Source: Shewanella sp. HN-41 (GTDB lineage Bacteria > Pseudomonadota > Gammaproteobacteria > Enterobacterales > Shewanellaceae). From it: DNA of 64,000 bases. Within the stretch, counting starts at the first letter, position 1; each line of letters begins with the position of its first letter. The DNA lies in assembly GCF_000217915.1 (NCBI RefSeq), contig NZ_AFOZ01000025.1, forward strand, positions 62,001-126,000. Direction: 5' to 3'. Below the pieces are notes generated by a model, which searched no databases, was not told the origin of the DNA, and saw only the letters and a program-made list of their open reading frames with translations. The position numbers were made by a program, and so were the translations under genes. Below are positions 37,036-46,390 of this stretch, piece after piece.

Positions 37036-37263
37036 TCCCAATGAAAAATGTGATAACGGCTACTTGGCAACATGATTTCATTAGGGAAACATTGAATGAG
37101 GCTATTAAACACAAGTGAAATGGCATCGCAGGGGATGGAAAATGGCAATGCGAGTATCAATTGTGGCAACAAAATGGCAATGGCATTTGAGGCCTTTTTT
37201 CTCAGGTAAAATCCTGTATAGTCACGAAAACTTAATCCCAGCAGTCAATAGGAATCGGGTTCT

Positions 37264-37956
37264 ATGAAACGTATCGCCATAGTGGAAGATGAGGCCGCCA
37301 TTCGCGAAAATTATAAGGATGTGCTGCAACAGCACGGCTACAGCGTACAAACCTATGCCGACAGACCCTCGGCCATGCTGGCTTTTAACACGCGTTTACC
37401 GGATTTGGCCATTATTGACATAGGCTTAGGCAACGAGATCGACGGGGGTTTTATGCTGTGCCAATCCCTGCGGGCCATGTCCAATACCTTGCCCATCATC
37501 TTTCTAACCGCCCGCGACAGTGACTTCGATACAGTCTGCGGCCTGCGCTTAGGCGCCGATGATTATTTAAGCAAAGAAGTCAGTTTCCCCCATTTAACCG
37601 CCCGTTTAGCCGCCCTGTTTCGCCGCTCGGAATTGGCAGCCAGCCAAACACCGAAGGAAAACCTACTCGAACGCGGTCCACTGACGATCGATGCTAACCG
37701 CATGCAGGTATATTGGGATCAACACCCCATCGAACTGACTGTCACCGAATTTTGGATGGTGCATGCCCTCGCCAAACACCCTGGCCATGTGCGCAGTCGC
37801 CACGAACTAATGCAGGAGGCAAAAATTTTCGTCGATGACAGCACCATAACCTCCCATGTAAAGCGTATCCGTAAAAAATTTATGGCAGCGGCACCTGAGT
37901 TTGACTGTATCGATACCGTCTACGGCATGGGCTATCGCTGGGATAGCCTCGCTTAA
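37264..37956 (+). CDS. Dedicated sortase system response regulator (OmpR type)
   Basis: The product is 230 aa. The receiver domain has the acidic pocket (VEDE), phosphoacceptor D52 (LAIIDIGLG), T82 and K104 (YLSKEVS). The C-terminal winged helix is OmpR/PhoB-like (LTVTEFWMVHAL...SRHELM...ITSHVKRIRKKF...DTVYGMGYRW). It matches the response regulator found only beside marine proteobacterial sortases. It is divergent from the target/sortase pair and 48 bases upstream of its kinase, so it probably controls transcription of the target operon. Confidence 0.92.
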   Translation: MKRIAIVEDEAAIRENYKDVLQQHGYSVQTYADRPSAMLAFNTRLPDLAIIDIGLGNEIDGGFMLCQSLRAMSNTLPIIFLTARDSDFDTVCGLRLGADDYLSKEVSFPHLTARLAALFRRSELAASQTPKENLLERGPLTIDANRMQVYWDQHPIELTVTEFWMVHALAKHPGHVRSRHELMQEAKIFVDDSTITSHVKRIRKKFMAAAPEFDCIDTVYGMGYRWDSLA

Positions 37957-38004
37957 CATGAGCCTTGCTTAATCAAGCTGCTATGGGATGTTAACCTCGA
38001 ATTT

Positions 38005-40164
38005 ATGACACGTTTCCCCTTCGGTCTTCGTACCAAAGTCATTGGCCTCAGCCTGTTTTTACTCTGCCTACCTTGGCTGGGGTATCAATATGTGTGGGAG
38101 ATGGAAAAATACCTACGCCACGGCCAGGAGCGCACCCTAGAAGGCACGACCCAAGCATTGGCCACCGCCCTGCACGAACGTCCCAAATTGTTCGATGGCC
38201 AAGCAAGTTTCTTAAAACAGGTGGAAAAAAGCCGCGATCTCTATGCCTACCCGCTGGCGGGGGCCATTTTGCTCGATGGAAAACTCAATGAATGGCAGGA
38301 ATACCAGCATAGGTTTATTCAATATGGCCAAACAAACCTGATCATGCGAGCCGATCCCAACATACCACTGACCTTAAGTTTTACCCATATGGTGGGCCAG
38401 TACGATGGTTATCTGTATGCCTTCTTTCAAGTCGTCGATCCCACTTTAGTTTATCGAGGAAAAAATGCGCTGAGCGTCGATAGAAACGATCATCTTTCCA
38501 TCGCCACCCTCGCCCCCGACAATCAATTCAAGCGCTATATTGTCGCTACGACCCAACCCGGCTGGATCAGCGCCTTCGAACTGCCCGCCAACCCTAAGCA
38601 GACGGTGCCCGTCACCCCAGAGGTACGCATTCAAGGGCAATGGGCCGCGACGGATGTGGGCTACAATATTGAACTGCGGATCCCCCTCGACATGGTGGGG
38701 AGCAAACTCGGCTTTGCCATCAATGATGTGAATGACAGTAAATACCGCGATGTCAGCGCCATTGTGGGCACCTCCGCCTTAGACACTGTCGATAAACTGG
38801 GAACTGTCCTAGTGCCATCACCAGAGATTGAAAATATTATCAAAGGGATGAGCCATTACAGCTCGCGGGTTTGGGTGGTGGATAAACACGGCCGTGTACT
38901 GGCAAAATCCGGGGATATTCGTGCCAATAGTAGCGTCTGGACCCGCACCTTAGAAGATGAGGCATCAAACTCCCTGTGGGAGAGTTTCAAGCGCAATTAC
39001 CTGCATCCGCTTTACTATAAAATTCTGACTAAGCCACCAAAGGATTTTATCGACTCACTACAGGACTCCACCGAACTCGACGGCAGCCATATTCGTAAGG
39101 CCCTCGCGGGGCAGCAAAGTTCGACATGGCGGTTGACCCCAGATAATAAGGCTGTGGTGCTCGCCGCCGCTAGCCCTATTTGGATTGATAACAATGTGAT
39201 GGGGGCCGTCGTTGCCGAAGAAACCACCCACGGCATTCGAACCCTACGCAACCGTGCTCTGGAAAAGTTGTTTAATGTCATCCTAACCATTATGAGCATG
39301 GGCACTCTGGCACTGTTTTTCTTCGCCTCGAGTATCTCTAACCGCATCCGCAAACTGCGGGACGAGGCAGAAAATGCCATCGATAGCCAAGGTCGAGTCC
39401 GTAATAACCTTAAGCCCTCTAAAGCGCGGGATGAAATTGGCGATCTCTCCCGCAGTTTCTCCAGCATTGTCGGGCGCCTAGGTCAGTACACCCATTACCT
39501 TGAGAATATGTCGTCGCGCCTATCCCACGAGCTACGCACACCCGTCGCCGTGGTGCGCTCGTCCCTCGAGCACTTAAATCTGCAAACCTTAGATAAAGAC
39601 ACTCAAAAATACGTTGATCGCGCCCAGGAAGGTGTCAGCCGCCTAAGCATGATCTTAAATAATATGAGTGAGGCGACTCGCCTAGAACAAAGCTTAACAC
39701 AGGCGGAACTCACGCAATTTCCGCTGTCTCAGGTGGTGAGCGGTTGTATGCAAGGCTATCAAATGACCTATCCAGAACAACACTTTAGCGTTAAAGTGCC
39801 CGAACAGCCGCTGATGATGCAAGGGGTCCCCGAGTATATCGCCCAATTAATGGATAAACTTATTGCCAATGCGCTGGAGTTCTGTGACACGGGTAGCGCC
39901 ATCGAAGTCACGCTTACCCCTATAGGCAAACAAGCAACCTTACTTATCAGTAATTTAGGGCCAGAATTACCTGTCGACATGTCAGAGCAGATTTTTGATT
40001 CTATGGTCTCAGTACGGATAAACCAAGCCCAAGATAAACCCCATTTAGGGCTAGGCTTATACATTGCACGGCTGATCGCTGAGTTTCACCAAGGTAAAAT
40101 CCTTGCCCATAACCGCAGCGATCATAAAGGGGTAGATATCCTAGTAACGCTGCCTTTGAGCTAA
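38005..40164 (+). CDS. Dedicated sortase system histidine kinase with CBM9-like periplasmic sensor
   Basis: The product is 719 aa. Transmembrane helix 1 spans ~11-30 and helix 2 ~421-446, leaving a periplasmic region of nearly 390 residues. Residues ~85-270 read like a family 9 carbohydrate-binding/DOMON sandwich (ILLDGKLNEWQEYQ...YLYAFFQVVDPT...IELRIPLDMVG). A second, PDC-like part follows (~285-405). HAMP leads to the H-box SRLSHELRTPVAVV (H508), the N-box KLIANALEF and the G2-box HLGLGLYIARLI. The G1 box is atypical (ISNLGPELP rather than DxGxG). It is the partner of the upstream regulator in the sortase cassette. Confidence 0.9.
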   Translation: MTRFPFGLRTKVIGLSLFLLCLPWLGYQYVWEMEKYLRHGQERTLEGTTQALATALHERPKLFDGQASFLKQVEKSRDLYAYPLAGAILLDGKLNEWQEYQHRFIQYGQTNLIMRADPNIPLTLSFTHMVGQYDGYLYAFFQVVDPTLVYRGKNALSVDRNDHLSIATLAPDNQFKRYIVATTQPGWISAFELPANPKQTVPVTPEVRIQGQWAATDVGYNIELRIPLDMVGSKLGFAINDVNDSKYRDVSAIVGTSALDTVDKLGTVLVPSPEIENIIKGMSHYSSRVWVVDKHGRVLAKSGDIRANSSVWTRTLEDEASNSLWESFKRNYLHPLYYKILTKPPKDFIDSLQDSTELDGSHIRKALAGQQSSTWRLTPDNKAVVLAAASPIWIDNNVMGAVVAEETTHGIRTLRNRALEKLFNVILTIMSMGTLALFFFASSISNRIRKLRDEAENAIDSQGRVRNNLKPSKARDEIGDLSRSFSSIVGRLGQYTHYLENMSSRLSHELRTPVAVVRSSLEHLNLQTLDKDTQKYVDRAQEGVSRLSMILNNMSEATRLEQSLTQAELTQFPLSQVVSGCMQGYQMTYPEQHFSVKVPEQPLMMQGVPEYIAQLMDKLIANALEFCDTGSAIEVTLTPIGKQATLLISNLGPELPVDMSEQIFDSMVSVRINQAQDKPHLGLGLYIARLIAEFHQGKILAHNRSDHKGVDILVTLPLS

Positions 40165-40348
40165 GAGTGACACAGCCCATAAGCTAAAAAATACGGCAAC
40201 ATAGTGTAAAACAGGCTCAAGAATAAGGCTGGATGAACATGAGTCAAACTCATATTCATCCTCCTGCCATTTTGGCTAACAGATGCTAAGATGACCGCCA
40301 TCACAATGAATTTTAAACCCAAAAACTGACTCGCCAAGGTAATTCCCT

Positions 40349-41548
40349 ATGACAGATAAACACCAGCTCGCCACCCAAATCGTCAGCTTAGGTCGAGACA
40401 AAAAGTGGACTAAAGGCGTGATCAATCCACCCGTGTTTCGCGCATCGACCATAGTGTTTGAGACTATGGAAGACATGCGCCACGCCGCGAAAAATAAAAC
40501 CAATGGTGAGATGTTTTATGGCCGCCGCGGCACCCCAACCCATTTTGCCTTTCAGGCCGCGATTGCCGAGCTTGAAGGTGGTGTAGGCACCGCACTTTAT
40601 CCCTCTGGCGCTGCGGCGATAAGCGCGGCACTGTTGTCATTTTTAAAGGCGGGCGATCATTTGCTAATGGTCGATAGCGTATATGAACCCACACGGGATC
40701 TCTGTACCCATATCTTGGGTGGCTTTGGTATCGAAACCACTTACTATGATCCGCTAATTGGCGCAGGTATTCGCGACCTTATTCGCCCCAATACAAAGGT
40801 GTTGTTTTTAGAGTCTCCCGGTTCCATCACCATGGAAGTGCAGGATGTGCCGACACTTTGCCGTATCGCCCACGAGCATGGGCTGATCACTATACTCGAC
40901 AATACTTGGGCCTCACCCATCAATAGCAAACCCTTTGACATGGGCGTGGATATTTCGATTCAGGCGGCGACCAAATATATCGTCGGTCACTCGGATGTGA
41001 TGATAGGCACGGCCACAGCCAATGAAAAATACTGGCCACAATTGCGTGAACACAGCTATTTGATGGGACAAACCACCTCCCCCGATGATGTTTATCTTGC
41101 CGCCCGAGGCCTGCGTACCTTAGGCGTGCGTATGGCGCAACATGAAAAAAATGCCCTCGAGGTCGCCAACTGGTTAAAGGCGCGTCCGGAAGTAGACCAT
41201 CTACGCCACCCAGCGTTCGATACATGCCCCGGTCACGAGTTCTTTAAACGCGACTTTAGCGCTTCAAATGGCTTGTTCTCCTTCGTGTTAAAACAAGGTG
41301 ATGCCGATGCGGTCACCGCATTGGTTGAAAATATGAGTCACTTTAAGATGGGCTTCTCTTGGGGCGGCTACGAGAGTTTAATCCTCGGCATTTTCGGTAT
41401 TGAAAAAATCCGCTCGGCGACCAAATGGGATGCAAGCAAACCGTTAATTCGTTTGCATATTGGTTTGGAAGATCCCGCGGATTTAATCGCCGATCTCAGC
41501 GCAGGTTTTGAACGCTTTAATGCAGTACTGGCGGCCAAAGCTAAGTAG
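40349..41548 (+). CDS. metC: Cystathionine beta-lyase
   Basis: The product is 399 aa in the Cys/Met metabolism PLP family (fold type I). The cofactor Lys lies in AATKYIVGHSDVMIG (K209), and the Tyr/Arg phosphate-binding pair is in MFYGRRGTPTHFA. The SWGGYESL segment is typical of MetC. The enzyme cleaves cystathionine to homocysteine, pyruvate and ammonia in methionine synthesis. It is monocistronic, with no MetJ box that I can recognise and a strong terminator downstream. Confidence 0.92.
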   Translation: MTDKHQLATQIVSLGRDKKWTKGVINPPVFRASTIVFETMEDMRHAAKNKTNGEMFYGRRGTPTHFAFQAAIAELEGGVGTALYPSGAAAISAALLSFLKAGDHLLMVDSVYEPTRDLCTHILGGFGIETTYYDPLIGAGIRDLIRPNTKVLFLESPGSITMEVQDVPTLCRIAHEHGLITILDNTWASPINSKPFDMGVDISIQAATKYIVGHSDVMIGTATANEKYWPQLREHSYLMGQTTSPDDVYLAARGLRTLGVRMAQHEKNALEVANWLKARPEVDHLRHPAFDTCPGHEFFKRDFSASNGLFSFVLKQGDADAVTALVENMSHFKMGFSWGGYESLILGIFGIEKIRSATKWDASKPLIRLHIGLEDPADLIADLSAGFERFNAVLAAKAK

Positions 41549-41630
41549 CGATAATGATTGATAAAGCTAGGATATTAGATGGCTCAAATTTATTGAGTTA
41601 TGCCATTAGCGGCTAAGAGCTAGCAGCCTA

Positions 41631-41671
41631 TAAAAACAAAAAGGGGCGGAATAGTTATTCCGCCCCTTTCG
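41631..41671. terminator. Bidirectional terminator between metC and creA
   Basis: AAGGGGCGGAATA (41641-41653) pairs exactly with 41656-41668 around a 2-nt loop. The minus strand continues TTTTTGTTTTT (41641-41631), a strong tail for creA; the plus side has a shorter T-run. Confidence 0.88.
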
Positions 41672-41722
41672 CTTATCAACACTTACAGCAAAAACACTGC
41701 ACAGCTATAAACTCTACGGCGA

Positions 41723-42211
41723 TTAATTCGCTTTCGTTCCCATACTGAGTGCAGGATCGGCCCAAGCCTGCGAGCCATAGAGCGGCACAGTTGAGAGCGC
41801 ATGTTTATGGCTGCCATTAGTCTCTTTGGTCGAATAGGACAAATACAGCAAAGTTTGGTTTTGCGCATCATAAATCCGGCGCACTTTTAATGACTTAAAG
41901 AGAATGCTCAAGGACTCAGTGAAAACCACTTCCCCCTGTTTTCCCATATCTATCTTGGCGATATCGGCTGGTGTAATAGGCCCGGTTTGGCGGCAACTGA
42001 TCCCCATATCGGAGGGATCAGCAAAGTCCAAATTCGCTTCGATACGGCTAATATGGCAAGTCACCCCGGGTATTTTAGGATCCTGCTTAGCATCGATAAT
42101 CACATCCTTAGTCGTAAACAACCCCAAGCTGACCTTGCCCACATCATCACCACAACCAGCCACAAATAACACCAGAGTGGTGGCCATTGCCATTTTTAAC
42201 AGAGTTCTCAT
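41723..42211 (-). CDS. creA: CreA family lipoprotein
   Basis: The product is 162 aa with a lipoprotein signal peptide (LVLFVAGC, Cys at residue 20). The CreA core is intact: GKVSLGLFTTKDVIIDAKQDPKIPGVTCHIS, SCRQTGPI and SLKVRRIYDAQNQTLLYLSYSTK. It contains a Cys pair likely to be disulphide-bonded in the periplasm. CreA is widely conserved and its function is unknown. Here it is not beside creBCD. Confidence 0.92.
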   Translation of the reverse strand: MRTLLKMAMATTLVLFVAGCGDDVGKVSLGLFTTKDVIIDAKQDPKIPGVTCHISRIEANLDFADPSDMGISCRQTGPITPADIAKIDMGKQGEVVFTESLSILFKSLKVRRIYDAQNQTLLYLSYSTKETNGSHKHALSTVPLYGSQAWADPALSMGTKAN

Positions 42212-42334
42212 TTCACATCCTTATATACTTATTTTTAACTTAGCCCGCTAGGTCTGCAAATAACCGCCTTGCCTAAAGTGCGTTAAATTCCCGCTGAATC
42301 CTGTATCTTCAGCTTCAGGTTGTTTGGGTATAGC

Positions 42335-43792
42335 TCATTGTTTAATAAATAGCTTTTGGGCCCAACGGGTCAGCCCTGCGGTGACTGAACCAAAGTGGTC
42401 GCCAACCACGACCGGAATATTGGGGTAGATCCCGGCAATTTTGTCGTAAATGGCTGGGCTTCGTGCCGTACCACCAGTGACATAAATAACATCGGGTAGA
42501 CATTCTACCTGAGCAGCATCACTAGACAAGGCATCAGGGGATAAGCTTAGCTCTGCTAACGTCTTAGCCGCTTGGCTAAGTGCTTGGTGCATCAGGGCTT
42601 CTACTTTTGTTAGCGAAGGCTCGATGGCATTTTCAAACAACTGCCTGCTTACCGCCGCTCGAAGGGCTGCCTCGATAAAATCGAGTTCAATATCGGTCCT
42701 ATTGTGATCCGATAGGGCAATTTTGGCGCGTTCAGCCAAACGGACTAACTGGTAACTCAATTGCTGACGCTGCACTTTTAACAGACGGAGCAGTAACTGT
42801 GGCTGCTCGGCTTCTTTTATCAATTCATCGATCAACTTACGTGTACTTAGGGTCGCAAACTCACGTTGTGCACTGATATCATTGACGGCCACCGCATTCC
42901 AAAAGGGATTGCTCGGCATAGGCTTACCATTGATCATCAATGAGCCTAAACCAAAATGCGGCATAAACGCATTCATCGCAAGGGCGATATCCAAATCATT
43001 ACCCCCGATCCGCTGGCCGCTGTGGCCTAGGCAATCGGCGGCGCGATCCTGTGCCATTTTATGGGAGGGTCCCATCTTAACCACGGAGCAATCTGTCGTA
43101 CCACCGCCCACATCGACCACCAGCACGGTTTTATCTTCCTTAAGGCTCGCCTCATAATCCATGCCAGCCGCGAGGGGTTCAAACAAAAAGGCGACCTCTA
43201 AAAAACCGGCCCGGGTTGCCGCGAGGGAAAGAATGGCTTCAGCCTGACGATTACTCTCCTCGCCACCGATACCTTGGAAGTTTACTGGGCGGCCAATCAC
43301 CGCATGGGTGATGGCCTTAGCGCCTGAATCAAACAGGCCCCTTTGGGCCAGTATCGATTCGGCCCGCACCTTAATGTACTGCATCATCAGGGTGACAATA
43401 TCTTCAAACAGGGCAATTTGCTCGGGCCTGAGTCCCGTTGCACCTAAAAAGGATTTTGGCGAACGGACATAAAAACCTTCTTCGGGTGTTTCTAGATAGG
43501 CTTTCACCGCTTGTTCGCCCACAAATACGGCTTGGGTATCGGGATCGAGATCGAGTTCATGGCGAACCATGCGGGCACGGCTCAATTGTGCGGCACGTTT
43601 CTTGGCATAATCCGCTTTACATTCGAGGGGAAGTGCTTGATATACGGCCTCGGCGATAAGCTCCCTGTCCATCGCATAGAGTGTCGAAGGTAAATAAGTA
43701 GAATCCTCTGATAAGGGTAATAGTTGGACACTCTCCCCCTGCATCATTCCAACGGCGCAGTTGGCACTACCATAATCAAATCCGACAAACAT
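42335..43792 (-). CDS. yegD: Hsp70-like protein YegD
   Basis: The product is 485 aa from the ATG at 43792, giving the family start MFVGFDYGSANCAVG; the frame is open further upstream without homology. The actin-like ATPase domain shows phosphate-1 GFDYGSANC, phosphate-2 VLVVDVGGGTTDCS and the adenosine motif VIYVTGGTARSP. There is no DnaK-type substrate-binding domain, as in E. coli YegD. It is a divergent Hsp70 with no established client. It is divergent from ppk. Confidence 0.93.
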   Translation of the reverse strand: MFVGFDYGSANCAVGMMQGESVQLLPLSEDSTYLPSTLYAMDRELIAEAVYQALPLECKADYAKKRAAQLSRARMVRHELDLDPDTQAVFVGEQAVKAYLETPEEGFYVRSPKSFLGATGLRPEQIALFEDIVTLMMQYIKVRAESILAQRGLFDSGAKAITHAVIGRPVNFQGIGGEESNRQAEAILSLAATRAGFLEVAFLFEPLAAGMDYEASLKEDKTVLVVDVGGGTTDCSVVKMGPSHKMAQDRAADCLGHSGQRIGGNDLDIALAMNAFMPHFGLGSLMINGKPMPSNPFWNAVAVNDISAQREFATLSTRKLIDELIKEAEQPQLLLRLLKVQRQQLSYQLVRLAERAKIALSDHNRTDIELDFIEAALRAAVSRQLFENAIEPSLTKVEALMHQALSQAAKTLAELSLSPDALSSDAAQVECLPDVIYVTGGTARSPAIYDKIAGIYPNIPVVVGDHFGSVTAGLTRWAQKLFIKQ

Positions 43793-43950
43793 ACCTTTAC
43801 TCCCGCGATAAAAAGCCGAGCAAGGTAACATAGTTTGCCATAATGCCCAAGGCGTTAATGGGGTTGCCTCTTATTTTATAGATGAGTGTCAAAGCGTAAG
43901 CATGGACTGGATGACAATTCGCAGCGAGGAAAGTGGACCACTCCTTCGGA

Positions 43951-43979
43951 CTTTCATCTTAGGGTCATATTTCTGTCAC
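43951..43979 (+). promoter_or_regulatory. Tandem Pho-box-like repeats upstream of ppk-ppx
   Basis: CTTTCAT (43951), GGGTCAT (43962) and CTGTCAC (43973) are 7-mers repeating with an exact 11-bp period. This is the geometry of PhoB boxes (CTGTCAT-N4-CTGTCAT). They lie about 195 bases upstream of the ppk start in a 381-base gap (43793-44173) shared with yegD. The rest of that gap shows nothing I can name. Confidence 0.55.
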
Positions 43980-44173
43980 ACTCGTCATCAATCTGACATA
44001 TTTCCCTCGTATCTTTAGTTCCACATAAATTGATAAATCTTTGGCAGATTTTTACATACATGCAATATTTATCATTTAAATTCCTTCACTTGTCGGCAGT
44101 AAATCTGATTGCACAACGGTGGATGAATGCTATTGTATATTGCGCCATGACGCTTGCTTAAAGGAGCTGTGCA

Positions 44174-46345
44174 GTGTCCCCGAATACCGATAAACTTTCG
44201 ATCGATAAAGAACTTTCTTGGTTGTCATTTAATGAGCGGGTGTTGCAAGAGGCCTGTGATCCCAATGTCCCCTTAGTCGAGCGGGTACGTTTCCTTGGCA
44301 TTTTCTCCAACAACATGGATGAGTTTTTCCGCGTACGGGTGGCGGCCGTCAGACGCTCGATTTTACTGTCCTCACTGCAGGAAGGACGGAGCAATAGCCG
44401 CCATCTTATGGCCAAAATCCAATCTAAAGTGATGGCCCTGCAGGAGCGTTTCGATAACATTTATACGGATCTGATGCGTGAACTGGTTCGCCGTAATATT
44501 TTATTAATCAACGAGAAACAATTAAGCGAGTTCCACAGTAATTGGCTTAAAAAGCACTTTAGGGATCATTTTAAGCGCCATATCGCCCCACTTATCGTCA
44601 ATAATAACAGCGATCTTGTTAAGCATATTAACGACGATGCCACCTATTTATGTGTTTGCCTATACACTAAAGCGCGCCGCCAGTATGCCCTAGTCGAAGT
44701 CCCCACGAAAAATGTGCCCCGCTTTATCGAGTTGCCCGCTGAAAAAAGTAAAGCCAAAAAACACCTGATTTTGTTGGATAATATTATTCGTCATTGTGTT
44801 AATGAGCTCTTTGGCCCCTTTTTTGAGTACGACGCCATTGAGGTTTACTCGATGAAACTCACCCGTGATGCCGACTTCGACATCACAGACGAGTTAGAAC
44901 AAACCCAGCTCGAAAAAATGACCAAAGGGTTAAAAAAACGCCTCACCGCCGAACCCGTGCGTTTAGTTTATGACAAAGAAATGCCTGAACACATGCTAGT
45001 GATGCTTAAAGAGAATTTGAATATCAGCTCCACCGAATGTTTAATTCCTGGGGGTCGCTATCACAGCTTTAAGGACTTTATCGATTTTCCGAATCCGAGC
45101 CGCGATTATCTCGAGAATGAAAAGCTCCCCGCACTCAATAGCGCCGGTTTTGGCCGCTGTGCCAACAGTTTTGACGCGATCAAGATGGGCGATATTATGC
45201 TCAATTATCCGTACCATAAATTCTCACATTTCACCGAAATGGTTCGCCAAGCGGCCTATGATCCTGCGGTGCGTTTTATCCGGATTAATTTATACCGTGT
45301 GGCTAAAAAATCCCATGTTATGCAATCGCTTATCGATGCAGTGAAGAACGGCAAACAAGTGACCGCAGTCATTGAGCTGCGGGCCAGATTCGATGAGCAA
45401 TCCAATATCGAGTGGACACGTATCTTAGCCGAGGCTGGTGTGAAGGTTCACCATGGGATCACTAGCCTTAAAGTGCACTCTAAACTATGCCTAATTGGTC
45501 GTGAAGAACAAGGCGAGATGAAGCTATACTGCCATGTGGGTTCGGGCAACTTTAACGAAGGAACTGCGCGGGTCTACACCGATTTGTCACTGTTCACGGC
45601 GAATCAAGAAATCGCGCGCGAAGTTGAACAAGTATTTGACTTAATCGAACATCCTTATCGCCGTGACAACTTCCAGCACCTGATAGTCTCCCCCTACGAT
45701 GCTAGGCAAAAGCTAGCCCATTTGATCGATCAGGAAATTGTCAATGCTAAGAGTCATATCAAAGCGGCTATTACCCTGAAACTCAATAACTTACTCGATG
45801 ATTCTTTAGTTCAGAAACTCTACGAAGCCTCAGCCGCTGGGGTCAAAATCAAGTTACTTATTCGCGGAATGTGTTCACTTATCCCCCAAATTCCAGGGAT
45901 CAGTGACAATATCGAAGTCTACAGTATTGTCGATAGGTTCCTTGAACATTCCCGCGTTATGTTGTTCCATGCGGGTGGGGAAAATAAGCTCTTTATTTGC
46001 TCAGCCGACTGGATGAGCCGCAATATTGATAATCGTGTTGAAGTCAGTACGCCTATCTATGATCTCAACCTAAAACAGATGATAATGGACATTTTATCTT
46101 TACAATTCAATGACAATACTAAGGCTCGCATCATCAATAAGGAGCAGAGTAACCCCTATAGAAACCGGGGAAACAAGCGAAAAGTGCGTTCTCAAATTGC
46201 CATTTATCAATATCTGATTAATTATGAGAAGCGCCAACAGCAAGAATTTAATGCCTTACTTGAAGCCGCAAAGGTTGAGGCAGAGCAAACCTCAGGCACA
46301 CTGGCCGCAAGGTTTACGCCCGAGTTACAGGCCAAAGCCAGTTGA
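44174..46345 (+). CDS. ppk: Polyphosphate kinase 1
   Basis: The product is 723 aa from a GTG with AAGGAG seven bases upstream; the E. coli enzyme is 688 aa. The N-terminal domain begins DKELSWLSFNERVLQEA. The two phospholipase-D-like catalytic histidines are in KVHSKLCLIGR (autophosphorylated His) and EHSRVMLFHAGG. The GSGNFNEGTARVYTDLSLFT segment is conserved. It polymerises the gamma phosphate of ATP into polyphosphate at the inner membrane. ppx follows after 45 bases, and Pho-box-like repeats lie upstream. Confidence 0.95.
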   Translation: MSPNTDKLSIDKELSWLSFNERVLQEACDPNVPLVERVRFLGIFSNNMDEFFRVRVAAVRRSILLSSLQEGRSNSRHLMAKIQSKVMALQERFDNIYTDLMRELVRRNILLINEKQLSEFHSNWLKKHFRDHFKRHIAPLIVNNNSDLVKHINDDATYLCVCLYTKARRQYALVEVPTKNVPRFIELPAEKSKAKKHLILLDNIIRHCVNELFGPFFEYDAIEVYSMKLTRDADFDITDELEQTQLEKMTKGLKKRLTAEPVRLVYDKEMPEHMLVMLKENLNISSTECLIPGGRYHSFKDFIDFPNPSRDYLENEKLPALNSAGFGRCANSFDAIKMGDIMLNYPYHKFSHFTEMVRQAAYDPAVRFIRINLYRVAKKSHVMQSLIDAVKNGKQVTAVIELRARFDEQSNIEWTRILAEAGVKVHHGITSLKVHSKLCLIGREEQGEMKLYCHVGSGNFNEGTARVYTDLSLFTANQEIAREVEQVFDLIEHPYRRDNFQHLIVSPYDARQKLAHLIDQEIVNAKSHIKAAITLKLNNLLDDSLVQKLYEASAAGVKIKLLIRGMCSLIPQIPGISDNIEVYSIVDRFLEHSRVMLFHAGGENKLFICSADWMSRNIDNRVEVSTPIYDLNLKQMIMDILSLQFNDNTKARIINKEQSNPYRNRGNKRKVRSQIAIYQYLINYEKRQQQEFNALLEAAKVEAEQTSGTLAARFTPELQAKAS

Positions 46346-46390
46346 TCGCGCTGGCTTTATTATCGTCTTGATTGCCTAAGGATAATCCGA

